From: Moraxella bovis
GTDB lineage: Bacteria; Pseudomonadota; Gammaproteobacteria; Pseudomonadales; Moraxellaceae
Assembly: GCF_002014975.1 (NCBI RefSeq)
Contig: NZ_MUXV01000043.1
Coordinates: 1 to 33,287, forward strand
Length of the DNA: 33,287 bases
Reading direction: 5' to 3'
Position 1 is the stretch's first letter. Every line of letters begins with the position of its first letter. This document shows positions 23,935 through 33,287 of this stretch, one piece after another. Position numbers and translations under genes: made by a program. Under the pieces are notes generated by a model, which saw only the letters and a program-made list of their open reading frames with translations, had not been told where the DNA came from and ran no database searches.

Positions 23935-25242
23935 TTAAACCAACCAACCCATACTTATCGCCAAATACCCAAACCAAATTGCCAAAACAATGGACAATGC
24001 CACACGTATAAACCAAATCAGCACCATTTTGCCCACGCTTAATGGGATTTTGGTGGCAAGCACGCACGGAATCATCGCCGAGAAGAAAACAATGCCTGAG
24101 ACTGACACCACCGCTGTCACATAACGGGTTAATAAATCGGCTTTGGCGAGCAATAAAGCAGGCAAGAACATCTCGGCAAGTCCTGATGACAAACCTTTGG
24201 CAACCGTCATTGGCTCAGACAGTCCGCCAATTAAGGCAAATGGGTACAACACAACACCTAAAACATCAAAAACAGGTGTGTGTTTTTCTAATAACAGCCC
24301 AATCAAACCAATGGCAATGATAGACGGCACAATCGCACTTGCCATATTAACGCCATCTATAAAATTATCCCACAACAGTTTGTATAAAGGCGGGGCATTT
24401 TTGGCGGTGTTAATGCCTGTATTTATAGCGACTTTTATTATGGGTGCATTTAGTTTATCATTATCAGGAATTGTTTTTTCATCACTAAATCGGCTAATGG
24501 GCGGAATGCGTGCCGTGATTGCCGTTACCAAAAATGTGATAAAAAGACACGACCAAAAATAAAAACCCCAAAACAGCATTAACTCCAATGTCTTGGCAAT
24601 AATGACCATAAAGGCGGTAGAAACGGTAGAAAAGCCCGTGGCAATGATGACTGCTTCTTTGGCGGAATATGCCCCTTGCTGATACACCCTATCGGTAATC
24701 AAAAGCCCAACCGAATAACTCCCTACAAAAGATGCTACCGCATCAATGGCGGATTTGCCAGAAGTTTTAAAGAGTGGTTTCATCACAGGTTGCATTAACA
24801 CGCCCACCGCTTCTAATAACCCAAAGCCCAATAAAAACGCCAGCATCACCGCCCCAATCGGCACAATCATTCCCACAGGTAGGGCAAGTTTTTCAAACAA
24901 AAAAGGGAGCATATCTTTTTGCATTAAAAAATCGGGAGCGGTTTTAGTAATAAATAATATAGACAAAATAAGCCCTAATATTTTCAAAATCGTTAAAATC
25001 CTATTGGTTAAATTGGCATTAAACGATTTATTAATAAAAGGCTTGGCCACGCCATAAATCATCAGTGCAAATAATAATACAATAGCCAAACCCTTTTGTT
25101 CTCGCACCAAATAACTTGCCATATGGTCAAAGGTAATGGTACTTATTCCTGCTATGTCTATCGGCACAAAAAACAAAAAGATACCAAGCAAACTAAATCC
25201 AATTAACTTGATAAGTGCCAGCGTATTTGATTGATTTTTCAT
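23935..25242 (-). CDS. YjiH-like membrane protein (nucleoside-recognition/Gate domain), possible transporter
   Basis: A 435-residue very hydrophobic protein with about ten membrane helices. It begins MKNQSNTLALIKLIGFSLLG and contains GFGLLEAVGVLMQPVMKPLF and FVGSYSVGLLITDRVYQQGAYS, segments typical of the Gate/YjiH group. TTAAGGACAATGT precedes ATG. It lies downstream of hutU on the same strand, beyond a strong hairpin and a MITE-like element. No other transporter is in the hut region, so import of histidine or urocanate is a reasonable guess, but no motif proves the substrate. Confidence 0.75.
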   Translation of the reverse strand: MKNQSNTLALIKLIGFSLLGIFLFFVPIDIAGISTITFDHMASYLVREQKGLAIVLLFALMIYGVAKPFINKSFNANLTNRILTILKILGLILSILFITKTAPDFLMQKDMLPFLFEKLALPVGMIVPIGAVMLAFLLGFGLLEAVGVLMQPVMKPLFKTSGKSAIDAVASFVGSYSVGLLITDRVYQQGAYSAKEAVIIATGFSTVSTAFMVIIAKTLELMLFWGFYFWSCLFITFLVTAITARIPPISRFSDEKTIPDNDKLNAPIIKVAINTGINTAKNAPPLYKLLWDNFIDGVNMASAIVPSIIAIGLIGLLLEKHTPVFDVLGVVLYPFALIGGLSEPMTVAKGLSSGLAEMFLPALLLAKADLLTRYVTAVVSVSGIVFFSAMIPCVLATKIPLSVGKMVLIWFIRVALSIVLAIWFGYLAISMGWLV

Positions 25243-25279
25243 ACATTGTCCTTAATACTTAACATTCAATTTTAAAAAC

Positions 25280-25315
25280 AAAATAAGTCATCAGCAAATG
25301 CCAATGACTTATTTT
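25280..25315. terminator. Hairpin terminator between hutU and the yjiH-like gene
   Basis: AAAATAAGTCAT (25280-25291) pairs with ATGACTTATTTT (25304-25315) around a 12-base loop. A T-run follows on both strands. It probably ends hutU transcription, so the yjiH-like gene needs its own promoter or read-through. Confidence 0.7.
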
Positions 25316-25325
25316 TAATTTTAAT

Positions 25326-25523
25326 TGGGGCGTGTTGAAGTTTTATATTTGCAATTAAAAATGAGAAAAATCGCAGTATTTTCAAGGAAAAAGCTACAGG
25401 CAATATAATAATATTGGCAAGGCTTTTGACGCAGAAAATCAAGATTTAGCCATTTTTAATGCAAAAATATCGCTAAATTATTTCCAATTTGTAAATAATA
25501 TTATAAAGGTTCAGCACGCCCCA
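25326..25523. mobile_element. MITE-like element (198 bp, 14-bp terminal inverted repeats)
   Basis: TGGGGCGTGTTGAA (25326-25339) and TTCAGCACGCCCCA (25510-25523) are inverted repeats with one mismatch. They enclose 170 bp of AT-rich DNA without a gene. No target duplication is evident. It looks like a non-autonomous derivative of an insertion sequence, sitting just after hutU. Confidence 0.5.
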
Positions 25524-25533
25524 GCATTAAAAC

Positions 25534-27240
25534 TTATTTTATCATCGGCAAATTCAACCCAAATTCCTTAGCGGTTTTAATCGCCAGCTCATAACCTGCG
25601 TCTGCGTGTCGCATTACGCCACTTCCGCAGTCATTAACAAGCACATTAGCTAGGCGTTTGGCGGCTTCATCGGTGCCGTCCGCCACAATCACCATTCCAG
25701 AGTGCTGACTATAACCCATTCCCACGCCACCGCCGTGATGAAGCGATACCCAAGTTGCCCCGCCTGCGACATTAAGCATACCGTTTAGGAGTGCCCAGTC
25801 GGATACTGCGTCCGTGCCGTCTTTCATGGACTCGGTTTCACGGTTGGGGCTGGCAACAGAGCCTGTGTCTAAGTGGTCTCGTCCGATGACGATGGGGGCT
25901 TTTAGCTTACCACTTTTGACCATTTCGTTAAACGCCAAGCCCGCCAAATGTCTCTCGCCCAAGCCAAGCCAACAAATGCGTGCAGGCAAGCCTTGAAAAT
26001 GAATGCGTTCTTGTGCCATATCTAGCCAGTTATGGACGTGCTTGTTGTCGGGGAATAATTCTTTAATTTTAGCGTCTGTTTTTTTGATGTCTTCTGAGTC
26101 GCCCGACAACGCCACCCAACGAAAAGGTCCTTTGCCTTGACAAAACAGTGGACGAATGTAAGCAGGGACAAAGCCTGGGAAATCAAAGGCGTTTTTGACC
26201 CCTTCATCATAGGCGACTTGGCGAATATTGTTGCCATAGTCAGTCGCAGGAATGCCCATTGCCACAAAGTCTAGGATTGCTTGCACGTGGACGGCACAAG
26301 ATTTGGCGGCGGCGGATTTTAGTTCATTGTAGCGACTTGGGTCGTTTTGGGCGGATTTCCACTCATCGACCGTCCAGCCCATTGGCAAATAGCCGTTGAT
26401 AAGGTCGTGGGCGGAAGTTTGGTCGGTTACTAGGTCGGGTTTGATTTCCCCATTTTTGGCTCGTTTGACCATTTCGGGCAAAATCTCAGCTGCGTTGCCA
26501 AGCAGGGCAATGGACACCGCTTCGCCTTTGCTTGTGTGTTCTTTAATCAGTTCATAAGCGTGGTCTAGGTCTTTTGCTTGCTTATCCACATAGCCTGTCC
26601 GCAGACGAAAATCAATACTAGACTGCTGACATTCAACGTTAAGGCTTACCGCCCCTGCAAAAGTCGCCGCCAAAGGCTGAGCCCCGCCCATTCCGCCAAG
26701 CCCTGCGGTCAAAATCCAACGCCCCTTCCAGTTGTCGGTAGATTTGTCCGTGCCGTTGCCATAGTGCTGAGCCCCTGCTTCAGCAAAGGTCTCATAAGTG
26801 CCTTGTACAATGCCCTGCGTGCCAATATAAATCCAGCTCCCTGCAGTCATTTGCCCATACATAAACAAATCTTTTTTGTCAAGCTCGTTAAAATGCTCCC
26901 AAGTTGCCCATTTTGGCACAAGGTTGGAGTTGGCAATCAAAACTCTTGGGGCGTTTTCGTGGGTATTAAACACGCCCACAGGCTTGCCTGACTGGATTAA
27001 AAGCGTTTGGTTGGTTTCAAGGGTTTTAAGGCTTTCTAGAATCTGGTCATAGCATTCCCAGTTTCTCGCCGCCCGTCCAATACCACCATACACCACAAGG
27101 CTTTGCGGATTTTCCGCCACATCGGGGTGTAGATTGTTTTGAATCATACGATACGGGGCTTCAGTCAGCCAGCTTTTGCAGGTCAAGGTTGTGCCTGTCG
27201 GAGCAAGGATTGTACGGGTTGGGTCGGTGCGAGTTGCCAT
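25534..27240 (-). CDS. hutU: Urocanate hydratase
   Basis: A 568-residue enzyme converting urocanate to imidazolone-5-propionate, the second hut step, using tightly bound NAD+ as an electrophile. It contains the urocanase signature [17 protein letters not shown] (about 414-430), then [15 protein letters not shown] and [20 protein letters not shown] at 27240 is chosen because AAAAAGGAACGCATT precedes it; an upstream in-frame start at 27288 would overlap the operator. It is divergent from hutC, with a perfect HutC palindrome 33 bases upstream. It is 12.8 kb away from hutH, with the yeh-like block between. Confidence 0.97.
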   Translation of the reverse strand: MATRTDPTRTILAPTGTTLTCKSWLTEAPYRMIQNNLHPDVAENPQSLVVYGGIGRAARNWECYDQILESLKTLETNQTLLIQSGKPVGVFNTHENAPRVLIANSNLVPKWATWEHFNELDKKDLFMYGQMTAGSWIYIGTQGIVQGTYETFAEAGAQHYGNGTDKSTDNWKGRWILTAGLGGMGGAQPLAATFAGAVSLNVECQQSSIDFRLRTGYVDKQAKDLDHAYELIKEHTSKGEAVSIALLGNAAEILPEMVKRAKNGEIKPDLVTDQTSAHDLINGYLPMGWTVDEWKSAQNDPSRYNELKSAAAKSCAVHVQAILDFVAMGIPATDYGNNIRQVAYDEGVKNAFDFPGFVPAYIRPLFCQGKGPFRWVALSGDSEDIKKTDAKIKELFPDNKHVHNWLDMAQERIHFQGLPARICWLGLGERHLAGLAFNEMVKSGKLKAPIVIGRDHLDTGSVASPNRETESMKDGTDAVSDWALLNGMLNVAGGATWVSLHHGGGVGMGYSQHSGMVIVADGTDEAAKRLANVLVNDCGSGVMRHADAGYELAIKTAKEFGLNLPMIK

Positions 27241-27273
27241 AATGCGTTCCTTTTTAGCTGTGAATGATGGGGG

Positions 27274-27291
27274 AATTTGTATATACAAATT
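27274..27291 (-). promoter_or_regulatory. HutC operator upstream of hutU
   Basis: AATTTGTATATACAAATT is a perfect 18-bp palindrome located seven bases after the hutU -10 box and between the divergent hutU and hutC genes. It contains TGTATATACA, the known HutC-type core. Confidence 0.85.
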
Positions 27292-27298
27292 TTATGAT

Positions 27299-27327
27299 AA
27301 TTTAGCAAAAATTTTGGGGGAATGCAA
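27299..27327 (-). promoter_or_regulatory. hutU promoter
   Basis: On the minus strand TTGCAT, a 17-base spacer with the same C-run and A-run as at hutH, then TAAATT. The operator follows. The likeness to the hutH block extends over about 55 bases. Confidence 0.6.
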
Positions 27328-27362
27328 GGGGTTTTTGAGTATTTTTACCAAAAATCATTATC

Positions 27363-27391
27363 TTTAATTTTGGCTTAAAATACGCTATACT
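27363..27391 (+). promoter_or_regulatory. hutC promoter candidate
   Basis: TTTAAT (27363-27368), 17 bases, then TATACT (27386-27391), 21 bases before the hutC ATG. The -10 is good and the -35 weak. The operator lies 70 bp upstream, so autorepression through it would need looping or a wider complex. Confidence 0.45.
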
Positions 27392-27411
27392 ATTGGTTTT
27401 TAGCCAAGACC

Positions 27412-28116
27412 ATGCCAAAAACACCCGCCTACCAACGCATAAAATCCGCCATCTTAGCCAAAATCCACGCAGGACAATGGGCAGTCGGCTCTGCCATTCC
27501 CACCGAGATGGCATTGTCTCGTGAATTTGGCGTGGCTCGCATGACCGTCAATCGTGCCCTAAAAGAGCTGACCGATGAGCAGGTGCTAGAACGCCGTCAA
27601 GGCTCGGGGACGTTTGTCGCCCAGCAACAATTCAACCAAACCTTTATCACCGTTCGCAACATCGCCCACGACATAGAAAGCACAGGCAAACGCTATCACG
27701 CCAAAGTCGTAAGCCAGCTTGCCTTGCCTCATAGCGACTTACCGCCATCAGCTCGGGCGGTATTTCATGACACTCAGCGTCTGTACAAAGTGGAGATTGT
27801 GCATTTTGGCAATGATAAGCCTTTGCAATTTGAACGGCGTTTTGTGGATTTGGCGATTATTCCTGCCTTTGAATATCAAGATTTTAATAAAATCAACACA
27901 AGCGACTACCTTATCAGTCAAGTACCGCTTGTGCGTGGACACTATTTTATTGAAGCCAAACCTTGTCCGCCTGATGTGGCGACTTTTTTGGACTGTCAGC
28001 CAAACTCGCCTGCCCTGCGTTTGTCTCGCTACACATATTCAGGCAATAAGGTTGTTACCTTTGTGCAGATGTGGCACGATGGGGCGACTTTTCGTTTTGA
28101 TGGGGAATTGGGCTAA
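27412..28116 (+). CDS. hutC: Histidine utilisation repressor, GntR/HutC family
   Basis: A 234-residue regulator. The N-terminal winged helix-turn-helix (about 6-70) has IPTEMALSREFGVARMTVNR and the wing RRQGSGTFV. The C-terminal UTRA ligand domain (about 90-230) includes LYKVEIVHFGNDKPLQFERR and ends MWHDGATFRFDGEL. Family members bind urocanate and then release hut operators. It is divergent from hutU, with the operator palindrome between them. The Shine-Dalgarno is weak (TTTTAGCCAAGACC), which suits a low-level repressor. A terminator follows. Confidence 0.95.
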   Translation: MPKTPAYQRIKSAILAKIHAGQWAVGSAIPTEMALSREFGVARMTVNRALKELTDEQVLERRQGSGTFVAQQQFNQTFITVRNIAHDIESTGKRYHAKVVSQLALPHSDLPPSARAVFHDTQRLYKVEIVHFGNDKPLQFERRFVDLAIIPAFEYQDFNKINTSDYLISQVPLVRGHYFIEAKPCPPDVATFLDCQPNSPALRLSRYTYSGNKVVTFVQMWHDGATFRFDGELG

Positions 28117-28182
28117 GGCTGGGTTTGTCATAGATTTGTCGTATGGTGTGATACATGCTTTTTAAAAATAAGTTTTATAGAC

Positions 28183-28215
28183 AAAACCCCAATCTAAGGC
28201 TAAATTGGGGTTTTT
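28183..28215. terminator. Bidirectional terminator between hutC and gdhB
   Basis: AAAACCCCAAT (28183-28193) pairs perfectly with ATTGGGGTTTT (28204-28214), with a ten-base loop and a T-run. It separates two convergent genes. Confidence 0.85.
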
Positions 28216-28259
28216 GATGGCTTAAAATTTTTAAAAATAGTTATAAATCCAAAGCTATT

Positions 28260-31200
28260 TTAAACCGCTTTTAAGCCATTAACTTCGCTCAGTAGCACCG
28301 ACAGTTCCGCCAGTCCCACTTTGTCTGACAAGCCATCTATCTGCTCTAAGAGTACCGCCAGTCGCTCACGGTGCTTATCCTGCCATGCTGACAGACCACC
28401 CACCGCCAACACATCGGTGATGAGTGCCATGAGCGTGCGGTTAAACTCACCGGTGAGTGCATAAGACGCTTTTCTATCCCAGTAACTCTCGGCAGGCAAC
28501 TCCGCCACCGCTGATGTTAGCTTATCCATGTGTAGCTGTGAGAACACGCCAAAATACGCTTGTGCCACATCGGTCACTGCCACGCCTTTTTGGTCGGCAA
28601 GTGCCACGACATCTAGGGCATGCACATAGATGGGCAAGCAGGCAAAGGCACGGGCATCATCATCGCTAAGTCCTTGGGCGGTCAAATCAGCGACATCTTT
28701 GGCGATATACGCTCCAAAATGCCCATCAATGACATCATAAGAGAACAAGTCCGCGACCAAGTTTTTAAAGGTCAGTGCCGTCTGTGCCACACTCTCGCCT
28801 GTCAGCTGACGGTTTAGGAACCATGTCATGCCTTGTTTTAGCACATCTTGGATGGTAAGTTCAAGCTCGATTTGGGTGTTGCCAGCGACGACATTGTCAA
28901 GGCTTGACAGTCTGTCCCACATCGCTTGTACATCAAAGACATCACGCACGATGGCATAGCTTCGGGTGATATCCGCCACGCTGTGACCTGTCTCATCACT
29001 CATGACGAACACATTTTCTATACCCAAGCGGTTCACCAGTCCATTAGTCAGATAAGTGCAGATAATCTCACGGTGCAGGCGATGGCGGGTCATCTCATCA
29101 AAGAACTGCTCGCCCAACGTATCTGGGAAGTACTTTTTAAGCTCATGCAAGAAGTAGGCATCTTCGGTCAGACCACTGCCAAGCAGTTCATCATACACCC
29201 ACATTTTGCCATAAGACAACAGTACCGCCAGCTCAGGGTTGGTCAGCCCACGTCCATCTTTTGCCTTGCGTTTGGTTAGGGTGTCATCGCTTGGCAGGTA
29301 TTCGATGGCACAGTCAAGGCGACCTGCCTTTTCCAAGAAATTCATAAAACGAATATGCTCGCCTGCACGCTCATATGCTTGATAAGCGGACAGCTCAATG
29401 GTCTGTGGCTGTAGGTAGTTTTGGCGTAGTACCAAATTTGCCACCGTATCGGTCATGCTCGCCAGTAAGTCATTACGCTGTTTGATGGCCATATCCCCAC
29501 GCTCAGTAACTGAGCCTAATAGGATTTTGATGTTGACTTCATGGTCTGAGCAGTTCACACCGCCTGAATTGTCAATGGCATCGGTGTAGATACGTCCGCC
29601 ATGTAGGGCATACTCAATACGTCCACGTTGAGTACAGCCTAGGTTACCACCCTCGCCCACAACTTTAGCACGCACTTCATGTCCGTCCACACGAATGGCA
29701 TCGTTGGCACGGTCGCCCACATCGCTGTGGTCTTCGTCAGATGACTTGATGTAAGTGCCGATACCGCCATTCCAAATCAAGTCCACAGGGGCTTTTAGAA
29801 ATTTGTTTAGTAGCTCATTGGGTGTAAGGCTGTCCTCAGCGATGTCAAAACACTCTTTCATCTGTGGGCTGATGGCGATGGCTTTGTCGGTGCGATTAAA
29901 TACCCCACCGCCTTCGCTGATAAGCTCTGTCTTATAATCCGTCCATGCCGAACGTGGTAAATTAAACAGACGCTCACGCTCTGCAAAGCTTGCCTTGGCA
30001 TCAGGATTTGGGTCAATAAAGATGTGCAAGTGGTTAAAGGCTGCCACAAGGCGGATATTTTTGGACAGTAGCATACCATTACCAAACACATCTCCGCTCA
30101 TATCGCCAATGCCTACCACGGTGAATTCATCATGGGCTTGAATGTCTTTGCCCATCAAGCGAAAATGGCGTTTGACGCTCTCCCACGCCCCACGAGCGGT
30201 AATGCCCATGCCTTTGTGGTCGTAGCCTGCCGAGCCACCCGAGGCAAAGGCATCTTGTAGCCAAAAGTTGTATTCGGCAGACAAAGCGTTGGCGATGTCT
30301 GAGAAAGTCGCTGTGCCTTTATCGGCTGCCACCACCAAATAGGGGTCGTCCTCATCATGGCGGACAGTGTTGGCAGGCGAGACAACATTGCCATCAACCA
30401 AATTATCTGTCAAGTCCAATAAACCACGGATGTAGGTCTGATAGCACGCCACGCCTTCGGCTTGCCACATCTCACGGCTTGCCTGCTTGGATTTGTCTTT
30501 GCAGACAAAACCGCCTTTTGACCCCACAGGCACGATGACTGAGTTTTTGACCATTTGGGCTTTGACAAGTCCCAACACTTCGGTGCGGTAGTCTTCCATG
30601 CGGTCAGACCATCTAAGCCCGCCACGAGCCACCTTACCACCACGCAAATGCACCCCTTCAACCCTTGGCGAGTACACGTAAATCTCAAACATGGGCTTGG
30701 GCTTTGGCAAATTGGGAATATCACTTGCTTTAAATTTAAAAGACAAGCGGTCTTTTCTTGTTCCATCTTTGTCCACTTGATAAAAATTGGTGCGGAGCAT
30801 GGCGTTTAACAAATCTAAGAACCAACGCACAATGCGGTCTTCATCAAGACTGGTTACCAAGCTAAGCTCACTGTCAATCTGTACCAAAATCGGGGCGGTG
30901 TCCGTCTGCTCAGTGGGCGACATCTTGGCATGGAACAGCTTGACAAGCAAACTGGCAATGGCAGGATTGCCAACTAGCGTGCTGTGAATGTACTCAGTCG
31001 AAAATGGAGCTCGGGCTTGGACGATATAGCGAGACAAAGCACGCAATACCACCACATCATAGGTGTCAATGTCCGTGGTCAAAATCAGCTGATTTAGGCG
31101 GTCGGACTCAACACGCCCTTGCCAAATCTCATCTAAGGCATGCTCCACCTGCATTTTGACTGCGGTCAAATCCACCGTCAATCCTGCTTTTAAGGTGAGT

Positions 31201-33068
31201 TTATACTCTTGTAACCACAAATCATCGCTGACATCAGGGGTGTCTTGCCCACCAAAGTCATAAGTGGACGCTGAGATGACCGCCACCCCAAAATGCTCCA
31301 ATATCGGCAAGACGTGCGACAACGTCAAAATCTCGCCCCTGCCGTAGAGTTTTAGGGTTAGGCTGTCCGCACGCTCGCCTGCCGACTGATACAAATGCCA
31401 AATCTTAGGCTTATCATCATCAAGTGACAGCAGTTTGGTAGTATCTGCCACCGCCGTATGCACATCAAACCGCTCACGATACGTCAAAGGAATGCTCGCC
31501 CCCAATGTCGCCAGTATCTCTCTGGCACGGCTCTCGCTTGTCTGGGCGGTTAGGGCTTTGGCGTATTCATCTGTCCAGTCGTGCATGAGTGCCGACAGTT
31601 CACGCTCCAACTTGGCTAGGTCATAATCCTTGACCTTGCCTGTCTCGGTGCGTACATGGATATGCACACGGGCGTGATGAAGCTCGTTAAATTCGGTCGT
31701 AAAGCTCGATGATACACCGCCAAAGGCTTGGGTTAGAATGTCTTGGATTTTTTGACGTAAGTCACTGTTAAACTTAGACAACGGCACATAGACCAGACAC
31801 GATACAAATCTTTGATAATGGTCGGTACGCACGAGCAGGCGTAGGCGGTTTTTGTCCTGCAAGCTGGCAATGCTTGCCACCATCGGGTAGAGCTCATCGG
31901 TACTGGCTTGGAATAGGTCATCACGGGGCAAGGTATTGACGATGTGGGTAAGTTTAAGATAAGCATGGCTGTTTTTGGGCAGGCGTGACATGGCAAGGAT
32001 TTTACCTGCTTTCTCGTTGAGTAGCGGAATGTTCGCCACGCTGGTCTGATACGCCCGTGATGTCAAAAGTCCAACAAAACGATATTCGCCAATCAGTTCG
32101 CCTTGGTCGTTGTATTTTTGAATGCCTAAAAAGTCCAGATAAGCGGGGCGATGGATGGGCGACAGCCGTGCCGATTTAGATAGTAGTAATACACGTCGCT
32201 CAGCTATCAGGTGTTTTAGGTGCGTGGGCAGACCGTGAAAACTCTTGGATAACTCATCGGTCTCTTTGCCTTGTAGCACGCCCAGTCCGCTACCACCCAC
32301 CGAGTACAGCTCAGGCACACCATGGTCATTTTCAAAACGGTACTCACGATATCCCATAAAGATAAAATTATCACGCCCCACCCATTCCAAAAAGCCCGTC
32401 ACCGCGTCTTTGGTATAATGCTCCGTGGGAATGGGCAGGCTTTTTAGCTCTTCTTTAATCTTATCTAGCTTATCTGCCATCGCCCCAAAGTCGCCAACGA
32501 TGACATCAATGGTGTGGACTTTCTTTAATAGCATCTCTTTGATATCCGCCAGCTTATCCTCGCTTTGGCGGTCAATCTCAACATGCACCAACGCAAAACA
32601 ACTGTCTGCCCGACCACTGCTCTCATCAACCGCTTGAATGTCGCTGATGTGTCCGTCCGTGCGTTCTACCTCGATGATGTTATTATAAATGCGATGAACG
32701 CCAATGCCCCGACGCTCCAAGCTCATGAGTAGTGTGTCGGTCAAAAAGGGGCGGTCAATGGCGACCAAAGCAATGATGGTACGCTCACTGTTAAACAGGT
32801 GCGACTCACCCAAAGGGTTGATGACGCTGATGTTGGGGCTTTTGCTGTTATGCGTTTTTAGTAAGCTAAAATGGTGTAATGCCATGCCCGACAACATCTC
32901 ATCGGAGAATCTGTCTGCTATCTCTATGGGCAAGTGCTGATAATAGATGGGGATAAACTTCGCCAATATCTCTTGATGGTTGGCATGGTTGTCATGATGA
33001 TGGCTTGTAGCGTGACGGGCGATGTTGCTGACACGTTTTGGGCTGATGGTTAGATGGTTGCTTGTCAT
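28260..33068 (-). CDS. gdhB: NAD-specific glutamate dehydrogenase, large (about 180 kDa) class
   Basis: A 1602-residue enzyme oxidising glutamate to 2-oxoglutarate and ammonia with NAD+. The catalytic part has RGGLRWSDR (about 814-822), KAQMVKNSVIVPVGSKGGF (to about 847, with the catalytic lysine region), GIGDMSGDVFGNGML and GEGGNLGCTQRGRIEYA. The long N-terminal half has the regulatory ACT-like segments of this class (for example VHVEIDRQSEDKLADIKEML). Length is normal. AACAGGAAAAAAC precedes ATG. Next to hut genes it would consume the glutamate released by HutG; it has its own upstream region, so shared control is not shown. Confidence 0.94.
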   Translation of the reverse strand: MTSNHLTISPKRVSNIARHATSHHHDNHANHQEILAKFIPIYYQHLPIEIADRFSDEMLSGMALHHFSLLKTHNSKSPNISVINPLGESHLFNSERTIIALVAIDRPFLTDTLLMSLERRGIGVHRIYNNIIEVERTDGHISDIQAVDESSGRADSCFALVHVEIDRQSEDKLADIKEMLLKKVHTIDVIVGDFGAMADKLDKIKEELKSLPIPTEHYTKDAVTGFLEWVGRDNFIFMGYREYRFENDHGVPELYSVGGSGLGVLQGKETDELSKSFHGLPTHLKHLIAERRVLLLSKSARLSPIHRPAYLDFLGIQKYNDQGELIGEYRFVGLLTSRAYQTSVANIPLLNEKAGKILAMSRLPKNSHAYLKLTHIVNTLPRDDLFQASTDELYPMVASIASLQDKNRLRLLVRTDHYQRFVSCLVYVPLSKFNSDLRQKIQDILTQAFGGVSSSFTTEFNELHHARVHIHVRTETGKVKDYDLAKLERELSALMHDWTDEYAKALTAQTSESRAREILATLGASIPLTYRERFDVHTAVADTTKLLSLDDDKPKIWHLYQSAGERADSLTLKLYGRGEILTLSHVLPILEHFGVAVISASTYDFGGQDTPDVSDDLWLQEYKLTLKAGLTVDLTAVKMQVEHALDEIWQGRVESDRLNQLILTTDIDTYDVVVLRALSRYIVQARAPFSTEYIHSTLVGNPAIASLLVKLFHAKMSPTEQTDTAPILVQIDSELSLVTSLDEDRIVRWFLDLLNAMLRTNFYQVDKDGTRKDRLSFKFKASDIPNLPKPKPMFEIYVYSPRVEGVHLRGGKVARGGLRWSDRMEDYRTEVLGLVKAQMVKNSVIVPVGSKGGFVCKDKSKQASREMWQAEGVACYQTYIRGLLDLTDNLVDGNVVSPANTVRHDEDDPYLVVAADKGTATFSDIANALSAEYNFWLQDAFASGGSAGYDHKGMGITARGAWESVKRHFRLMGKDIQAHDEFTVVGIGDMSGDVFGNGMLLSKNIRLVAAFNHLHIFIDPNPDAKASFAERERLFNLPRSAWTDYKTELISEGGGVFNRTDKAIAISPQMKECFDIAEDSLTPNELLNKFLKAPVDLIWNGGIGTYIKSSDEDHSDVGDRANDAIRVDGHEVRAKVVGEGGNLGCTQRGRIEYALHGGRIYTDAIDNSGGVNCSDHEVNIKILLGSVTERGDMAIKQRNDLLASMTDTVANLVLRQNYLQPQTIELSAYQAYERAGEHIRFMNFLEKAGRLDCAIEYLPSDDTLTKRKAKDGRGLTNPELAVLLSYGKMWVYDELLGSGLTEDAYFLHELKKYFPDTLGEQFFDEMTRHRLHREIICTYLTNGLVNRLGIENVFVMSDETGHSVADITRSYAIVRDVFDVQAMWDRLSSLDNVVAGNTQIELELTIQDVLKQGMTWFLNRQLTGESVAQTALTFKNLVADLFSYDVIDGHFGAYIAKDVADLTAQGLSDDDARAFACLPIYVHALDVVALADQKGVAVTDVAQAYFGVFSQLHMDKLTSAVAELPAESYWDRKASYALTGEFNRTLMALITDVLAVGGLSAWQDKHRERLAVLLEQIDGLSDKVGLAELSVLLSEVNGLKAV

Positions 33069-33287
33069 GTTTTTTCCTGTTGGTTTTTAACCGCAAATGT
33101 TTAAAATAAACGTGTATAAACTAAACCAAAGCTGACAAAATAGCAAATGGAAAATCTTTGTATTATTATTAGTTTTTATGATAAATATAAAATTTTTTAG
33201 ATATATTTCTGATAAGTGTTTTGGCATTGGATTTAAAATGTACTGACATCTGTCTTTATAATTTATATCGGCATTGTTAAACTAAAA
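33069..33287. other. Upstream region of gdhB
   Basis: 219 AT-rich bases with no gene. No HutC-type palindrome was seen. A promoter for gdhB should lie here, but I could not find a -35/-10 pair with good spacing. Confidence 0.4.

Noticed and set aside
28173..28186. TTTTATAGACAAAA as a third HutC operator
   Set aside because: Only half resembles the operator and it lies after hutC beside a terminator, not near a promoter.
29755..32940. Several plus-strand open frames opposite gdhB
   Set aside because: They are shadows of a 1602-codon gene with conserved motifs; none has a ribosome site or family resemblance.

Overview
The window looks like a chromosomal segment of a Moraxella-like gammaproteobacterium (family Moraxellaceae). 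This is inferred from the moderate GC content, the histidine-utilisation genes, a 1600-residue NAD-glutamate dehydrogenase and a TspB-type filamentous phage adhesin. The species cannot be fixed from sequence alone.

Region 1 (1-7141) is a complete filamentous (inovirus) prophage. Minus-strand genes run from a gene II/X-type replication protein through a small putative ssDNA-binding protein, several tiny genes, the major coat protein, a large hairpin terminator, two tiny hydrophobic proteins, a TspB/pIII-like adhesin and a pVI-like membrane protein to a Zot-like assembly ATPase. A divergent XRE repressor and one unknown gene complete a CTX-phage-like plan (zot, attP, intergenic region, repressor, rep). 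The putative attP is a 162-nt nested inverted repeat at 6978-7139. In single-stranded form its two opposed dif-like halves would fold into one XerC/XerD-like site. A 47-bp copy of its right end opens the window.

Region 2 (7115-8321) is a 1207-bp second unit carrying a 314-bp copy (4 mismatches) of the phage origin/attP block, one 67-codon gene, and a terminator that shares the hairpin head of the phage terminator. I read it as a satellite or miniphage in tandem with its helper. The array abuts the 3' end of hutI, so the junction probably marks a dif-type host site.

Region 3 (8322-12843 and 25534-28215) is the hut locus: hutH-hutG-hutI on the minus strand and, far away, hutU (minus) with divergent hutC. 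The hutH and hutU promoters share a -35/-10 block followed by a HutC-type palindrome, so the two arms should be co-regulated. A YjiH-like membrane protein next to hutU is a candidate permease, and a gdhB-type glutamate dehydrogenase (28260-33068) would take the resulting glutamate to 2-oxoglutarate.

Region 4 (12844-23865) sits between hutH and hutU on the plus strand. It is an 11-kb five-gene block: MoxR AAA+ ATPase, DUF5682 protein, VWA protein, SWIM zinc-finger protein and a DUF4132/HEAT-repeat protein. It matches the uncharacterised Escherichia coli yehL-yehM-yehP-yehQ plus yehI set. The last gene is split by an apparent single-base frameshift in a CCCC run. This is the best candidate for an undescribed system in the window. 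No rRNA, tRNA or CRISPR array was seen.
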